Shown: positions 32,210-43,850, counted from the first letter of the stretch. The stretch is 64,000 nt of DNA from Listeria grandensis FSL F6-0971 (GCF_000525835.1 NZ_AODD01000014.1:62001-126000), one strand, 5' to 3'. Numbers and translations are program-made. Notes: a model not told the origin generated them from the sequence alone.

Positions 32210-32812
32210 TTGTATGAATATATTAAGGGTATTGTAACGGATATTTCTCCGGAGTATATCGTGATCGAAACAGGTCACATCGGTTATCAAATTATTACTG
32301 GAAATCCTTTTTCTTTCTCGAGTTTGGAAGGCAAGGAGACGAAAGTTTATGTATATCAACATGTGCGTGAGGATAATATTTCCTTATTTGGATTTCAGAC
32401 TTCAGAGGAGCGCTATTTGTTCAAGAAGTTGCTCGGTGTGTCGGGAATTGGACCAAAGAGTGCGCTTGCAATTATTGCTGCGGGCGATCCGGTACCGCTT
32501 ATTTCGGCGATTGAGGCTGAGGATGATGTTTATTTGACGAAGTTTCCAAGCGTTGGGAAGAAGACGGCACGCCAGATTATTTTGGATCTGAAAGGGAAGC
32601 TGGCGGATGTTGCGGCGGATCAAATTACGGTGCAAAAGGCGACGAAGGATATATCGGATGGTTTACCGCCTGCACTGGAGGAAGCGGTTTTGGCGCTTGA
32701 GGCTTTGGGCTATAGTACGCGGGAACTGAAAAAAGTATTGCCTAAATTGGAAAAAGAAGTGTTGACGAGCAACGAGTATATTAAATTGGCATTGCAGCTC
32801 ATGACGAAATAA
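32210..32812 (+). CDS. ruvA: Holliday junction DNA helicase subunit RuvA
   Basis: Binds four-way junctions and recruits RuvB for branch migration. 200 residues: N-terminal OB fold ([20 protein letters not shown]), two helix-hairpin-helix motifs ([15 protein letters not shown] and [19 protein letters not shown]), and a C-terminal RuvB-binding three-helix domain. Translation starts at TTG 32210 eight bases after GATGGAGGG. ruvB follows 16 bases downstream. Confidence 0.95.
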   Translation: MYEYIKGIVTDISPEYIVIETGHIGYQIITGNPFSFSSLEGKETKVYVYQHVREDNISLFGFQTSEERYLFKKLLGVSGIGPKSALAIIAAGDPVPLISAIEAEDDVYLTKFPSVGKKTARQIILDLKGKLADVAADQITVQKATKDISDGLPPALEEAVLALEALGYSTRELKKVLPKLEKEVLTSNEYIKLALQLMTK

Positions 32813-32828
32813 GGAGGGGGAATGTGAT

Positions 32829-33830
32829 ATGGAAGACCGCATCGTTTCTGGTGAAAATGTGAATCAAGAGGAAGTTTCCTTCGAGAAAAGTCTCCGTCCA
32901 CAGACCTTGGCGCAATATATTGGGCAAGAAAAAGTGAAGCACAACTTAGCGGTTTTTATTGAAGCGGCGAAACAGCGGGAAGAAGCGCTGGATCATGTGC
33001 TGTTGTATGGGCCACCTGGGCTTGGGAAAACAACGCTTGCGATGGTAATTGCGAATGAGATGGGGACAACGATGCGTACGACGAGTGGTCCGGCGATTGA
33101 GCGTCCTGGAGATTTGGCGACGATACTAACGACGCTTGAGCCGGGGGGACGTGCTATTTATTGACGAGATTCACCGATTGAATCGCTCGATTGAGGAGAT
33201 TTTATATCCCGCGATGGAGGATTATTGCTTGGATATTGTGATTGGGACGGGTCCTACGGCGAGGTCGGTGCGCTTGGATTTGCCTCCGTTTACGTTGATT
33301 GGAGCGACGACGCGGGCTGGTCAGTTATCGGCTCCTTTACGAGACCGGTTTGGCGTGATTGATCATTTGGAATTTTATTCGGAGGAGCAGTTGACGGAGA
33401 TTGTGACGCGGACGGCGGATATTTTGGATACGGCAGTGGAGAAATATGGTGCAGTTGAGATTGCGAGACGGTCGCGTGGGACACCTCGGATTGCCAACCG
33501 ATTGCTAAAACGAGTGCGTGACTTTGCCAGGTTCGTAGTGATGGGTTAGTGACGGAAGGTTTGGCGCGTGAGGCGCTGACGCTTTTGCAAGTGGATCCGC
33601 GTGGTTTGGATACGATTGATCAGCGATTGCTGACGACGATTATTGCCTCATTTCGTGGTGGACCGGTTGGCTTGGATACGATTGCAGCGAGTATCGGTGA
33701 GGAACGCGAAACGATTGAAGATATGCAGGAACCGTATTTGTTACAAATTGGCTTTTTGCAGCGGACGCCGCGCGGAAGACTCGTGACGGATGCAGCATAT
33801 GAGCATTTAGGATTAACGAAAAGTGAATGA
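32829..33830 (+). CDS. ruvB: Holliday junction helicase RuvB, two frameshifts
   Basis: Hexameric AAA+ motor for branch migration. Walker [13 protein letters not shown], Walker [10 protein letters not shown], sensor [18 protein letters not shown] and the C-terminal winged helix ([18 protein letters not shown]) are all encoded but in three frames. One extra G in G6 at 33143-33148 breaks [10 protein letters not shown]. One missing base near 33527 (GCCAG for GCGCAG or GCCCAG) breaks DFA/QVRSDG. Correcting both gives 333 residues of normal RuvB. Two compensating-size errors in one conserved gene argue for sequence error. Confidence 0.92.
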
Positions 33831-33844
33831 AAAGGTGTGTCGGG

Positions 33845-34875
33845 ATGAGAGTAGAGGATTTTGATTTTGAATTACCAGAGGAATTAATTGCGCAGACGCC
33901 ATTACTTGATCGGACGTCGAGTCGGTTGATGTTATTGAACAAGGAGACGGGCGCGATCGAGGATAAGCATTTTCCAGCGATTTTGGAGCATCTGAACGCT
34001 GGCGATGCACTTGTTTTGAACGATACGCGAGTGTTGCCGGCGCGGCTTCATGGAGAAAAAGCAGAAACAGGCGCGCATATTGAGGTTTTGTTACTGAAAC
34101 AAACGGAAGGCGATGCTTGGGAAACGCTTGTGAAACCAGCGAAGCGCATTCGAAAAGGGATGCGTATTCAGTTTGGCGACGGCGAGCTTTCGGCGGGTTG
34201 CTTAGAAGAGCTGGAACACGGTGTCGAATTTTACAATTTGAATATAGTGGTATTTTTTATGAAATTTTGGAGCGGTTAGGCGAAATGCCTCTACCTCCAT
34301 ATATTAAGGAGCAGTTGGCGGATCAGGATCGCTACCAGACTGTTTTTGCTCGTGAAAATGGCTCAGCGGCAGCGCCAACAGCTGGTTTGCATTTTACGCA
34401 AGATTTGCTGGAACAGGTGCGCCAAAAAGGTGTGAAAGTGGTGTTTTTGACCTTGCATGTAGGATTGGGAACGTTTCGGCCGGTAGATGTGGAAGATACG
34501 GCTAATCATAAGATGCATTCCGAATTTTATCGTTTAACGGCAGATGCTGCAGAGGTTTTGACAGATGTGAAAGCAAGCGGTGGCAAAATCGTTGCGGTTG
34601 GTACGACGTCGATTCGAACATTGGAAACGATTGCCACGAAGTTTGACGGAAAACTGCGGGAAGATAGTGGTTGGACGGATATTTTTATTTCGCCAGGCTA
34701 TGAGTTTAAGGCCGTTGATGCGCTAATTACGAATTTTCATTTGCCGAAATCGACGCTAATTATGCTTGTGAGTGCTCTTTCTGATCGTGCAAAAATTATG
34801 ACGGCATATGAGCATGCGGTTGCGCAAGAATATCGATTCTTTAGTTTCGGCGATGCGATGTTTATTTATGCTTAA
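33845..34875 (+). CDS. queA: tRNA preQ1-34 S-adenosylmethionine ribosyltransferase-isomerase QueA, frameshifted
   Basis: Transfers the ribosyl group of SAM to preQ1 in tRNA, making epoxyqueuosine. N-terminal [17 protein letters not shown] and [13 protein letters not shown], and C-terminal [24 protein letters not shown] and [18 protein letters not shown] are diagnostic. The frame breaks at 34220-34224, where GGTGTCGA should read GGTGGTCGA (one G lost). The repaired protein has 343 residues. It precedes tgt, which acts one step earlier in the same queuosine pathway. Confidence 0.92.
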
Positions 34876-34960
34876 TTTATTTTTTTACTAGAAAAGACTT
34901 GTTTTTCAGTGCTTTTTTAGATATGCTATGATGTGGATATAACAATATAGAAAGAGGTAG

Positions 34961-36103
<1,143 letters not shown>

Positions 36104-36137
36104 TATAGAATAAAAATGAAAGGAGCTGAATAAAAAC

Positions 36138-36464
36138 ATGGCAATGTTAATACCTTTATTATTAATGATCGTATTGTTCTACTTCTTGCTTATCCGCCCA
36201 CAACAAAAACGTCAAAAAGAAGTAAATTCAATGCAAAGCAGTTTGGCTAAAGGCGATAAAATCATTACTATCGGAGGATTGCACGGTACAGTTGTAGCAA
36301 TTGAAGATGGCAATGTTGTACTTGATTGTGCTGGAAGTGAGCTAACTTTTGATCGCAATGCAGTTCGTACTGTTTTAGCGAAGGCAGACGCAGTTGAGGA
36401 AGAAGTAGTTGAAGCGGAAGTGGAAGGAGTAACTGAAACGGAAGTAGATACAGAGAAAAAATAA
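36138..36464 (+). CDS. yajC: Preprotein translocase subunit YajC
   Basis: Single-pass membrane protein of 108 residues: an N-terminal helix (LLLMIVLFYFLLIRPQQKR) and the conserved cytoplasmic KGDKIITIGGLHGTV, then a glutamate/valine-rich acidic tail. It associates with SecDF, which is encoded about 600 bases downstream. RBS AAAGGAGCTG. Confidence 0.95.
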   Translation: MAMLIPLLLMIVLFYFLLIRPQQKRQKEVNSMQSSLAKGDKIITIGGLHGTVVAIEDGNVVLDCAGSELTFDRNAVRTVLAKADAVEEEVVEAEVEGVTETEVDTEKK

Positions 36465-36478
36465 GCTTTTCTTTTCTT

Positions 36479-36524
36479 GAAAAACAAGCCATGGATTAAA
36501 TTCCTTGTATTGGCTTGTTTTTTC
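36479..36524 (+). terminator. Terminator after yajC
   Basis: GAAAAACAAGCCA pairs with TGGCTTGTTTTTTC around a 19-base loop. Confidence 0.8.
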
Positions 36525-36706
36525 TTATAAATATACGGGTATACAGAAATATCGCTAGGCAAAAAAAGATGGATTTTAGAGGCAAGAGTGACTACTTTGT
36601 GGGGGCACTCGGAATAAAGATTTCGTTTTTTTGTAAGATTATGCTTCCCATTTACTGCATAATTAGATAAAATGAATCTATGTTGTTTGAAAAAGAAGGT
36701 GTGAGA

Positions 36707-36994
36707 ATGAGGATGGGATCCGACAAAGAATGGTATGGCCAATTAGAAACGGCAATTTTAATTAGAGTAGAAGATTTTAAACTTATGGGGTATCGTGAAA
36801 TTGAAGCGGAACATATTTGGTCTTTTTTGGTTGAAGTTGTTTGGAAGGGTCAAGAGAATCCGCGTTTGCATCAACGCATTCACGACATTTTACAAATGAA
36901 AATAGCATCATTAATGGACTTTATAACAATCGGACCGTCAGAGGACGAAGCGAATGTTGATACTTTATCGCTTCAACTGGAAGGTCAAGAGTAG
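36707..36994 (+). CDS. ComN-like post-transcriptional regulator family protein
   Basis: 95 residues, soluble and helical (YGQLETAILIRVEDFKLMGYREIEAEHIWSF and so on, in parts). Length, composition and position just before secDF fit the ComN/YrzD family, which in Bacillus controls comE mRNA. The assignment is from context and general resemblance. I use ATG 36707, six bases after AAGAAGGTG; a start at 36680 is possible but has no ribosome site. Confidence 0.65.
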   Translation: MRMGSDKEWYGQLETAILIRVEDFKLMGYREIEAEHIWSFLVEVVWKGQENPRLHQRIHDILQMKIASLMDFITIGPSEDEANVDTLSLQLEGQE

Positions 36995-37064
36995 CATTCT
37001 ACATAGCGTAATGGCATCTTTAAAGGTGTCTGTTGTTAGTAGATGAGGGAGGAATTAGAAAGAA

Positions 37065-39326
37065 ATGATAAAGAAGAGTAAGATAATTACATTTTTCCTG
37101 ATCGTCGCAATTATTTTTGGAACAGTCATTCTCACTGCAAAACCCGTCCTAGATAAAATTAATCTTGGGCTTGATTTGCAAGGTGGGTTTGAGGTGCTTT
37201 ACCAAGTAGAACCGGCAGACGGGAAAAGCAAAGTAACCAATGAAACGCTGAAAGAAACAGTGGCAACATTGGACCAACGTATTAATACTTTAGGGGTTAC
37301 AGAGCCTGTTATTACTATCGAGGGTGGAAACCGTATTCGTGTCCAACTCGCGGGTGTAACCGATCAAACAGAAGCACGAAAAATTCTATCCACACAAGCA
37401 GTCTTATCGTTCCGTGATGCTAACGATAAACTGATGATGGATGGTAGTGATCTTGTACCAGGCAGCGCCAAAGCTGTTACAAACGACAAAAACCAAGCAA
37501 TCGTTACGTTGGAAATGAAAAGTAAAGATAAATTTGCGAACGTAACAAAAACTATTGCTGCAAAAGCGCCAGACAATCAATTGGTTATTTGGTTGGACTG
37601 GAAAGAAGGTCTGAAATACAAAACAGAACGTGTGAAAGAAAAACCAGCTTTCCTTTCTGCACCAAATGTAGATCGAGAATTGGATACGAAGAAGGTAGAA
37701 ATCTCGGGTAGTTTTACAATGGATTCTGCGAAAGAGCTCGCAAACTTGCTAAACTCTGGTGCACTTCCTGTTAAATTGACCGAAGTTTATTCCACATCTG
37801 TTGGCGCACAATTTGGACAAGATGCATTGTCTGAAACCGTTGTTGCTGGACTAGTGGGTGTTATTGCAATCTTCATCTTCATGATGGCGGTATACCGTTT
37901 GCCAGGTATTATTGCTTCCATCACTTTAGTTGCCTATACGTATATCGTATTGCTCATTTTAGGTTTGTTAAATGCAACCCTTACACTACCAGGTATTGCC
38001 GGATTAATTCTCGGTATTGGTATGGCGGTAGATGCCAACGTTATTACCTACGAGCGGATAAGGGAAGAACTCAAGGTTGGTAAATCCACGAAAACAGCCT
38101 TCGATACAGGTGGGAAAGAATCCTTCAGAGCTATCTTTGATGGAAACATTTCGACACTGATCGTTGCTGGAGTTCTTTTCTACTTCGGGTCAAGCTCGAT
38201 TAAAGGTTTCGCGACCGTGTTAATTATTAGTATTTTAGTGAGTTTCCTAACAGCAGTTTGGGGCTCAAGAGCACTTATGGGGCTTCTTGTAAGCAGTAAT
38301 GCGCTGAACAACAAGCCAGGACTGTTTGCTGTGCGTCGTAAGGATATCCATGACTTACATGAAGGTAAGCAAACATTCGATTTGAAGACGCATTTTGATA
38401 AATATGATTTTGTAAAACATCATCGTGCGTTCTTAACGACTTTTGCGGTCATTGTTGTGATCGGGATTGTGATTTTATCGGTGTTCAAGTTGAATCTTGG
38501 TATTGATTTTGCGAGCGGGACGCGTGCAGAAGTAACATCCACACAAGCATTGACCGAAACGCAGATCAATAAGGATTTGAAGGAAATCGATATGCCATCT
38601 GATGATGTCAATTTCCAAAACAATAATAAAACGGCCGTTATTAGTTATAAGGGTGCTTTGACGCAGGACGAAATTGCGAAGTTTAAAACGCATTTCAAGA
38701 AAGCGTACGGAACAGACCCGAATATTAGTACGGTAACGCCGACAGTTGGGCAGGAACTCGCGAAAGATGGTCTATGGGCACTAGCAATTGCTTCGCTCTT
38801 AATCGTTGTCTACATCGCGTTCCGATTCGAGCTATCGATGGGGATTGCAACGATTCTTTCGTTATTGTTTGATGCGTTTGTTATCTTTATCTTCTTTAGT
38901 ATCTTCCGGCTTGAGGTTGATTTAACATTCATTGCGGCGGTGCTGACCGTCATCGGTTATTCGATTAATGATACGATCGTTACGGCGGATAGGATCAGGG
39001 ACGTTTCTTACAAAATGGGACGTTTCAAAAAACCAGAGGACATCTCATTTGCGGTTAATCACGGTTTACGCCAAACATTTATCCGTTCGATCAATACGAT
39101 TTTGACTGTGTTATTCACGGTTATCGCTTTAATCATCTTCGGTAATGAGTCGATTCTGAACTTCTCGATTGCACTATTAGTTGGATTAGTTTCCAGTGTA
39201 TTCTCTTCCATCTTCATGGCTATGCAATTGTGGTATGTATTCAAGAAACGCGAATTGAAGAAAAAAGGCGTTATTCAAACACAGAAGAAGAAAAAACGTT
39301 CAAGAACGGACCAACCAGTCGTATAA
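37065..39326 (+). CDS. secDF: Fused protein-export membrane protein SecDF
   Basis: Proton-driven accessory of the SecYEG translocase, 753 residues with twelve predicted helices and two large extracytoplasmic loops. The SecD half has the D1 signature LGLDLQGGFEVLY. TM segments include IAGLILGIGMAVDANVITYER, where the aspartate is part of the proton path. The SecF half repeats the pattern with LNLGIDFASGTR and VIGYSINDTIVTADRIRD. A basic tail ends the protein. Fusion of SecD and SecF is usual in Bacillus and Listeria. Confidence 0.97.
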   Translation: MIKKSKIITFFLIVAIIFGTVILTAKPVLDKINLGLDLQGGFEVLYQVEPADGKSKVTNETLKETVATLDQRINTLGVTEPVITIEGGNRIRVQLAGVTDQTEARKILSTQAVLSFRDANDKLMMDGSDLVPGSAKAVTNDKNQAIVTLEMKSKDKFANVTKTIAAKAPDNQLVIWLDWKEGLKYKTERVKEKPAFLSAPNVDRELDTKKVEISGSFTMDSAKELANLLNSGALPVKLTEVYSTSVGAQFGQDALSETVVAGLVGVIAIFIFMMAVYRLPGIIASITLVAYTYIVLLILGLLNATLTLPGIAGLILGIGMAVDANVITYERIREELKVGKSTKTAFDTGGKESFRAIFDGNISTLIVAGVLFYFGSSSIKGFATVLIISILVSFLTAVWGSRALMGLLVSSNALNNKPGLFAVRRKDIHDLHEGKQTFDLKTHFDKYDFVKHHRAFLTTFAVIVVIGIVILSVFKLNLGIDFASGTRAEVTSTQALTETQINKDLKEIDMPSDDVNFQNNNKTAVISYKGALTQDEIAKFKTHFKKAYGTDPNISTVTPTVGQELAKDGLWALAIASLLIVVYIAFRFELSMGIATILSLLFDAFVIFIFFSIFRLEVDLTFIAAVLTVIGYSINDTIVTADRIRDVSYKMGRFKKPEDISFAVNHGLRQTFIRSINTILTVLFTVIALIIFGNESILNFSIALLVGLVSSVFSSIFMAMQLWYVFKKRELKKKGVIQTQKKKKRSRTDQPVV

Positions 39327-39374
39327 TCTGTGATAAGCGGATTTTCGGCAAGACTTAGCTAAAATATGTCTAAT

Positions 39375-39434
39375 GCCGAATGTTACCTTATCTGACTAGT
39401 ATTTTTCAGGTAAGGCAAGCATTCGGCGTTTTTT
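39375..39434 (+). terminator. Terminator after secDF
   Basis: GCCGAATG/CATTCGGC plus an inner CCTTA/TAAGG form a long hairpin ending in a T6 run. Confidence 0.85.
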
Positions 39435-39461
39435 ATGGTGATAAAGGAGAAAGATAGGCAG

Positions 39462-39710
39462 ATGATTTGGCAGATTGTAGTGATAGCAATTGGTATTGGG
39501 ATTTTCGTACTCGGCTTGTTTTATTCCAAAAGATGGCATGAGAATTGGTCAGATGGTGGCGGTCCTGATTTTGACGGTTGGGATTCATTCTTTATATCCA
39601 TTATCTTGGGGGCTATTGTCATCGTATTAGGAATTTATGTGGTGAAGTCGATGCTTCTCGTTGGCGGCTTAGCACTTGTTTATGCGGCGATTTGGGTGTT
39701 TTCATTCTAG
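39462..39710 (+). CDS. Small two- to three-helix membrane protein of unknown function
   Basis: 82 residues: an N-terminal helix (IWQIVVIAIGIGIFVLGLF), a polar tryptophan-, glycine- and aspartate-rich loop (WSDGGGPDFDGWDSF), and two C-terminal hydrophobic segments. ATG 39462 lies 12 bases after AAAGGAG, slightly far; an in-frame ATG at 39435 has no ribosome site and lies in the terminator. No family recognised. It begins a small variable stretch between secDF and the lapA-like gene. Confidence 0.65.
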   Translation: MIWQIVVIAIGIGIFVLGLFYSKRWHENWSDGGGPDFDGWDSFFISIILGAIVIVLGIYVVKSMLLVGGLALVYAAIWVFSF

Positions 39711-39798
39711 GAGGAAGTAAAGTGAATTGGATCAAATATTTTAAAAAGTAGAAAAATCGCTCGTCCTCAGATGATTGGAAAGAAATGAGGAGATTTTG

Positions 39799-40338
39799 AT
39801 GGATAGAGAGATTTTATGTCGTGTATTGAAAAAGGCAATGAAGGCGCGAACGATGGTTTATATTTATAACGACGCAACGAAAAAGGATAGCTAGTATGTT
39901 GGCTTTGTCCAGTTAGTGACGAAAGATTATCTTGTTTTGGAGACGGTGACGAGATTGGCGCGAGCGGATGGGCATCTGATTATCCGCTTGGATTTGGTTT
40001 TCCGTGCAGATACTGGTGGTCTTTCTGGGACGAGGATGGAGCGGCTGTATGCGCTACATCACGAGCAGCATGAGAGGTTTGATGTGAGTACGTTTGGGAA
40101 TCTGTTTGAGAATGGATTGCAAATGGCGCTCGCGCACAAAGCCCCTATTTCGGTGGATTTGGATCAGGATGACGAACGGGAAACGCTGAATGGGTATGTT
40201 CGCCAAATTGCGAAGGATCATATCGTGATGGAAGACTTTGATGATAACGCGAATTCCTATGGTGAGATTCATTTTGACCTTGCATCGATTGTGGACGTCC
40301 AGTGGGGAACGCGTGATTTGAAAAATTTAGATTTTTAG
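39799..40338 (+). pseudogene. Uncharacterised gene interrupted by an in-frame amber codon
   Basis: ATG 39799 follows ATGAGGAGATTTTG, an excellent ribosome site. The frame MDREILCRVLKKAMKARTM runs to a TAG at 39892-39894 (codon 32) and then stays open in the same frame as YVGFVQLVTKDYLVLETV to 40338. Without the stop the protein would have 179 residues with two similar-looking segments, VGFVQLVTKDYLVLETV and NGYVRQIAKDHIVMEDF, perhaps an internal repeat of beta-rich modules. I recognise no family. The stop may be a real nonsense mutation or a base-call error. A nine-codon frame at 39722 is not considered a gene. Confidence 0.6.
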
Positions 40339-40419
40339 ATTTATTGTATAGACAAGAATCATGGGATTAAACGCGCGCTTTTGCGGGTATTTGATAAATG
40401 GAAGAAGGAGGTTTTTGCA

Positions 40420-40749
40420 ATGAAAGTACAATGGCAAGTTATTGTTGGGATTATTTTAGCTATTATTATTGCGATTTTTGCAATTGTGAATGTTGATTCG
40501 GTACAGGTGAACTTCTTGTTCGCGAAGGTGGAGTGGCCGCTTATTCTCGTTATTTTAGGATCGGTTCTAGTGGGGGGCTTGATTTTCTTCTGTATGAATA
40601 TTGTTCGCGTCAATTCGATGAAAAAGCAAATCAAGACGCTCGAGTCTGCCAAAAAGGAATTGGAACGTTCGCTTGCTGCTGAGAAGTCACGCAAAGTGAA
40701 GGTTTCAGAAGTGGAAGTTGCGGATAGCGAGCCTAAGCCAACCGTTTAA
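40420..40749 (+). CDS. LapA-domain (DUF1049) membrane protein
   Basis: 109 residues: two transmembrane helices (VIVGIILAIIIAIFAIVNVD and LILVILGSVLVGGLIFFCM) around the conserved VNFLF-x-x-VEWPL stretch, then a charged coiled coil (KKQIKTLESAKKELERSL). This is the layout of the LapA/YrvD family, linked in Gram-negatives to lipopolysaccharide assembly but of unknown role in Firmicutes. It neighbours recJ as yrvD does in Bacillus. The ATG follows AAGGAGG. Confidence 0.85.
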   Translation: MKVQWQVIVGIILAIIIAIFAIVNVDSVQVNFLFAKVEWPLILVILGSVLVGGLIFFCMNIVRVNSMKKQIKTLESAKKELERSLAAEKSRKVKVSEVEVADSEPKPTV

Positions 40750-40763
40750 AACCGAATAGAGAA

Positions 40764-40793
40764 AGATCACTGCTTTGTTGGTGGTCTTTTTTT
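40764..40793 (+). terminator. Terminator after the lapA-like gene
   Basis: AGATCAC pairs with GTGGTCT, loop TGCTTTGTTG, then a T7 run. Confidence 0.8.
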
Positions 40794-40799
40794 ATGGCG

Positions 40800-40828
40800 T
40801 GTACATTTTTGGTGTTTTTCGGTATAAT
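40800..40828 (+). promoter_or_regulatory. Promoter of recJ-apt
   Basis: TGTACA (40800-40805), 17-base spacer, TATAAT (40823-40828), directly after the preceding terminator. Confidence 0.7.
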
Positions 40829-40854
40829 GGGTAAGGTTGAGGGGTGGTATATTC

Positions 40855-43218
40855 ATGATTCATTCTAAATATAAATGGCAGATTGAAACAAGCGACGCTA
40901 CGGCGATGCAACAAGTAGCAGAGGAATTAAAATGCACGATACCGATGGCGGAATTGTTTGCGCGTCGTAAGGTCACGACTGCGGGTCAATTGGATAAATT
41001 TTTAAATCCGGATAAATATGCGGCATATGATCCATTTTTGCTAGCGGAAATGGGGCTTGCGGTCGATCGAATTAAGCAGGCAATTGAGGCCGAGGAGCAC
41101 ATTCTTATTTATGGTGATTATGATGCGGATGGTGTGACGAGTGTAGCGGTGCTGCTAAAGACATTACGGAAGCTCGGCGCGAATGCTGATTTTTATATTC
41201 CGAACCGATTTACGGAAGGCTATGGTCCAAATGTGGCGGCGTTTACGGAGGCGAAGGAAAGTGGCGTGGACCTGTTGATTACGGTGGATAACGGAATTGC
41301 GGCGCTTGAGGTGATGGAGCACGCGAAAACGATTGGGTTGGATGTGATTGTGACGGATCACCACGAGGCGAAGGATACGATGCCTGAGGCGCTCGCTGTG
41401 ATTCATCCGCGGCATCCGGAGTCCAATTACCCATTTCCTGATTTAGCGGGTGTAGGAGTGGCTTACAAGCTTGCTCACGCGCTGCTGGGTGAGGAACCGA
41501 CGGAGTTTCTCGATTTAGTGGCGATTGGAACGGTGGCGGATCTTGTGTCACTAACGGACGAGAACCGACTATTCGTGCAAAAAGGACTGCGCGTTTTGCG
41601 GGAAAATGCGAATATCGGTGTGGCGGCTTTGGCGAAATTGGCGAGTACGAAATTGCCTGAGGCGAACGAAGAAACGATTGGTTTCATGATTGCGCCACGG
41701 TTAAATGCGGTTGGACGTCTTGGCCCTGCGGATCTGGCAGCGGACTTGTTGCTCACAGAAGACCCAGAAGAGGCGGCTTTCTTAGCAGAAGAGATTGATG
41801 AGGCGAATAAGGAACGGCAAACGATTGTCGCACAGATTTCGGAAGAAGCGATTGCGATGATTGAGGCGGAGTATCTCGGTGACGGGAATGAAGTGTTGGT
41901 GATCGGGAAAGCGGGTTGGAATCCTGGTGTTGTTGGGATCGTGGCATCACGGTTAGTGGATCGTTATGCGCGGCCTGTGATTGTGCTTGGCATCGATGAG
42001 GTGACGGGAATGGCGAAAGGTTCCGGGCGTAGCATCGAGGCATTCCATCTGTATCAGGCGCTGGACGCGAATCAGACGTTGCTGAAAGCGTTTGGTGGAC
42101 ATCCGATGGCTGCTGGTATGACGCTTGATATGGCGGATATTGGTGCGTTGCGTGAGAACTTAGCACAACTGGCGCGGGAAACGTTGACGGCGGATGATTT
42201 TGTTTCTATTTTACGAGTGGAAGAAGCGATTCCGGTTGAAACGGTGAGCCTTGAGTTTATTGCTCAGCTGAACAAGTTGGCGCCGTTCGGGACGGATAAT
42301 CCGAAGCCAGTTTTTGCATTAGAAGGCGTGAAATTGAGTGGTACGAAGCGAATTGGTGCGGATAAGACGCATTTGAAGACTGTGATCACAGCAGATTCAG
42401 GAGCAGCGATTGACGCGGTTGGTTTCGGGACTGGCGAACTTGTTGAAAAAATTTCACCGATGGCAAAAGTGGATGTGGTTGGCGAGTTATCGATCAATGA
42501 GTGGAATAATATGCGCAAGCCGCAACTTCGGATTGTAGATTTGAAAATAGGGCATTGGCAGTTGTTTGATGTGCGAAGTCGTGCAGAATGGGAAAAACTA
42601 TTGCAAGCAGGTAATACAGCGGATAAAGTTTTTGTCTGTTTCCAAACGGCAACACGAGAAAAGTTACTAGCGGCGAATGCCAATCTTGTTTGTGCGCAGA
42701 TTGATACCGCAACAGATGTTGTAGATGCTACTACCAAAGATTTAATTTTTGTGGATATGCCAGATGATGTGGCGTTGCTTGAAGCGGTTGTTGCAAACAC
42801 GGAAGCGGACCGGATTTATCTTCACATTGCGGCTGAAAACGGCAATGCGATCGCTTCGATGCCGAGTCGACAACATTTTGCACAGCTCTATGCAGTGCTT
42901 AAAAAACACCAACCATTTTCGCTCACACAAAACATGTCGCGCCTTTGTAAACAGTTTAATTGGACGAATGATCAGATCGAGTTTATGTCACGCGTGTTTT
43001 TTGATCTAAATTTTGCTACAATGGAGGATGGCGTGATTAGTTTGAATGAAGTTGGGGAAAAGCGTAATCTAGAGGAGTCGAGTGTCTATAAAGCTCGAGA
43101 ACACCGGATTGCGATGGAGCAGAAATTACTCTACTCTAACTACAACGAATTGTACGATTGGATTGAAAAGTTGATGAATTCGAAGGGGAATTCAATTTTG
43201 GAGGAAATAGTAAAATGA
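40855..43218 (+). CDS. recJ: Single-stranded-DNA-specific exonuclease RecJ
   Basis: 5'-3' ssDNA exonuclease for recombination and mismatch repair. DHH-family metal motifs are [27 protein letters not shown] and VTDHHEAK. The DHHA1 region has [12 protein letters not shown]. An extended C-terminal domain of about 240 residues, typical of Firmicute RecJ, brings the total to 787. ATG 40855 follows GAGGGGTGG. The stop overlaps the apt start (ATGA), so the two are translationally coupled. Confidence 0.96.
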   Translation: MIHSKYKWQIETSDATAMQQVAEELKCTIPMAELFARRKVTTAGQLDKFLNPDKYAAYDPFLLAEMGLAVDRIKQAIEAEEHILIYGDYDADGVTSVAVLLKTLRKLGANADFYIPNRFTEGYGPNVAAFTEAKESGVDLLITVDNGIAALEVMEHAKTIGLDVIVTDHHEAKDTMPEALAVIHPRHPESNYPFPDLAGVGVAYKLAHALLGEEPTEFLDLVAIGTVADLVSLTDENRLFVQKGLRVLRENANIGVAALAKLASTKLPEANEETIGFMIAPRLNAVGRLGPADLAADLLLTEDPEEAAFLAEEIDEANKERQTIVAQISEEAIAMIEAEYLGDGNEVLVIGKAGWNPGVVGIVASRLVDRYARPVIVLGIDEVTGMAKGSGRSIEAFHLYQALDANQTLLKAFGGHPMAAGMTLDMADIGALRENLAQLARETLTADDFVSILRVEEAIPVETVSLEFIAQLNKLAPFGTDNPKPVFALEGVKLSGTKRIGADKTHLKTVITADSGAAIDAVGFGTGELVEKISPMAKVDVVGELSINEWNNMRKPQLRIVDLKIGHWQLFDVRSRAEWEKLLQAGNTADKVFVCFQTATREKLLAANANLVCAQIDTATDVVDATTKDLIFVDMPDDVALLEAVVANTEADRIYLHIAAENGNAIASMPSRQHFAQLYAVLKKHQPFSLTQNMSRLCKQFNWTNDQIEFMSRVFFDLNFATMEDGVISLNEVGEKRNLEESSVYKAREHRIAMEQKLLYSNYNELYDWIEKLMNSKGNSILEEIVK

Positions 43219-43736
43219 ACTTAAACGACTTGAGAAATTATGTAGCGATTGTCAATGATTGGCCGAAAGAGGGTATTGTTTTTAAAGACATTACGCCGCT
43301 TATGAGTCATGGTGAAGCTTACAAATTCGCAACGGATCAAATTGTAGCATACGCAAAAAAATTAAGCGTTGATGTTATCGTTGGGCCAGAAGCGCGTGGC
43401 TTTATTATCGGATGTCCCGTTGCTTATTCACTTGGCATTGGTTTTGCACCTGTTCGTAAACCGAATAAATTGCCGCGTGAAACGGTAGATATGGAATACG
43501 ATTTGGAGTATGGCACCAATAAATTATCGATGCACAAAGATGCGATTAAGCCAGGGCAACGCGTCTTGATTACGGATGATTTGCTAGCGACTGGAGGCAC
43601 GATCGAAGCGACGATTAAGCTTGTTGAAGAATTGGGCGGTGTTGTTGCAGGCTGCGCGTTCTTGATCGAGTTGACAGAGCTTGAAGGTCACAAGAAACTA
43701 GAAGGCTATGACCGTCTTATTTTGATGGACTTCTAA
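43215..43736 (+). CDS. apt: Adenine phosphoribosyltransferase
   Basis: Salvages adenine to AMP with PRPP. 173 residues starting [19 protein letters not shown], with [14 protein letters not shown] and the PRPP loop [18 protein letters not shown]. The recJ-apt-relA order is the standard Firmicute arrangement and links purine salvage with the stringent response. Confidence 0.97.
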   Translation: MNLNDLRNYVAIVNDWPKEGIVFKDITPLMSHGEAYKFATDQIVAYAKKLSVDVIVGPEARGFIIGCPVAYSLGIGFAPVRKPNKLPRETVDMEYDLEYGTNKLSMHKDAIKPGQRVLITDDLLATGGTIEATIKLVEELGGVVAGCAFLIELTELEGHKKLEGYDRLILMDF

Positions 43737-43773
43737 AAATGTGTATTTTTCTAATAAGGCCAGTAAAATTGCT

Positions 43774-43850
43774 TTGTTAGCCACATAAAACATGTTATAA
43801 TATCAGATAAGAATTATTTTAAAGAGCACTCATTCGTGGGTGCTTTTACA
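43774..43850 (+). promoter_or_regulatory. relA promoter and short leader hairpin
   Basis: TTGTTA (43774-43779), 16-base spacer and TATAAT (43796-43801) preceded by TGT. About 20 bases after the -10 there is GAGCACTC/GTGGGTGCTTTTA (43820-43850), a small hairpin with a short T run. It may be a weak terminator inside the relA leader, but the four-T tail makes this uncertain. Confidence 0.55.

Noticed and set aside
36212-36742. Minus-strand frame of 176 codons over yajC and its terminator
   Set aside because: Shadow of yajC; serine- and threonine-rich low-complexity translation without ribosome site.
39722-39751. GTG frame of nine codons after AGGAGGAAG
   Set aside because: Good ribosome site but only nine codons, no conservation can be judged; treated as a remnant, not a gene.
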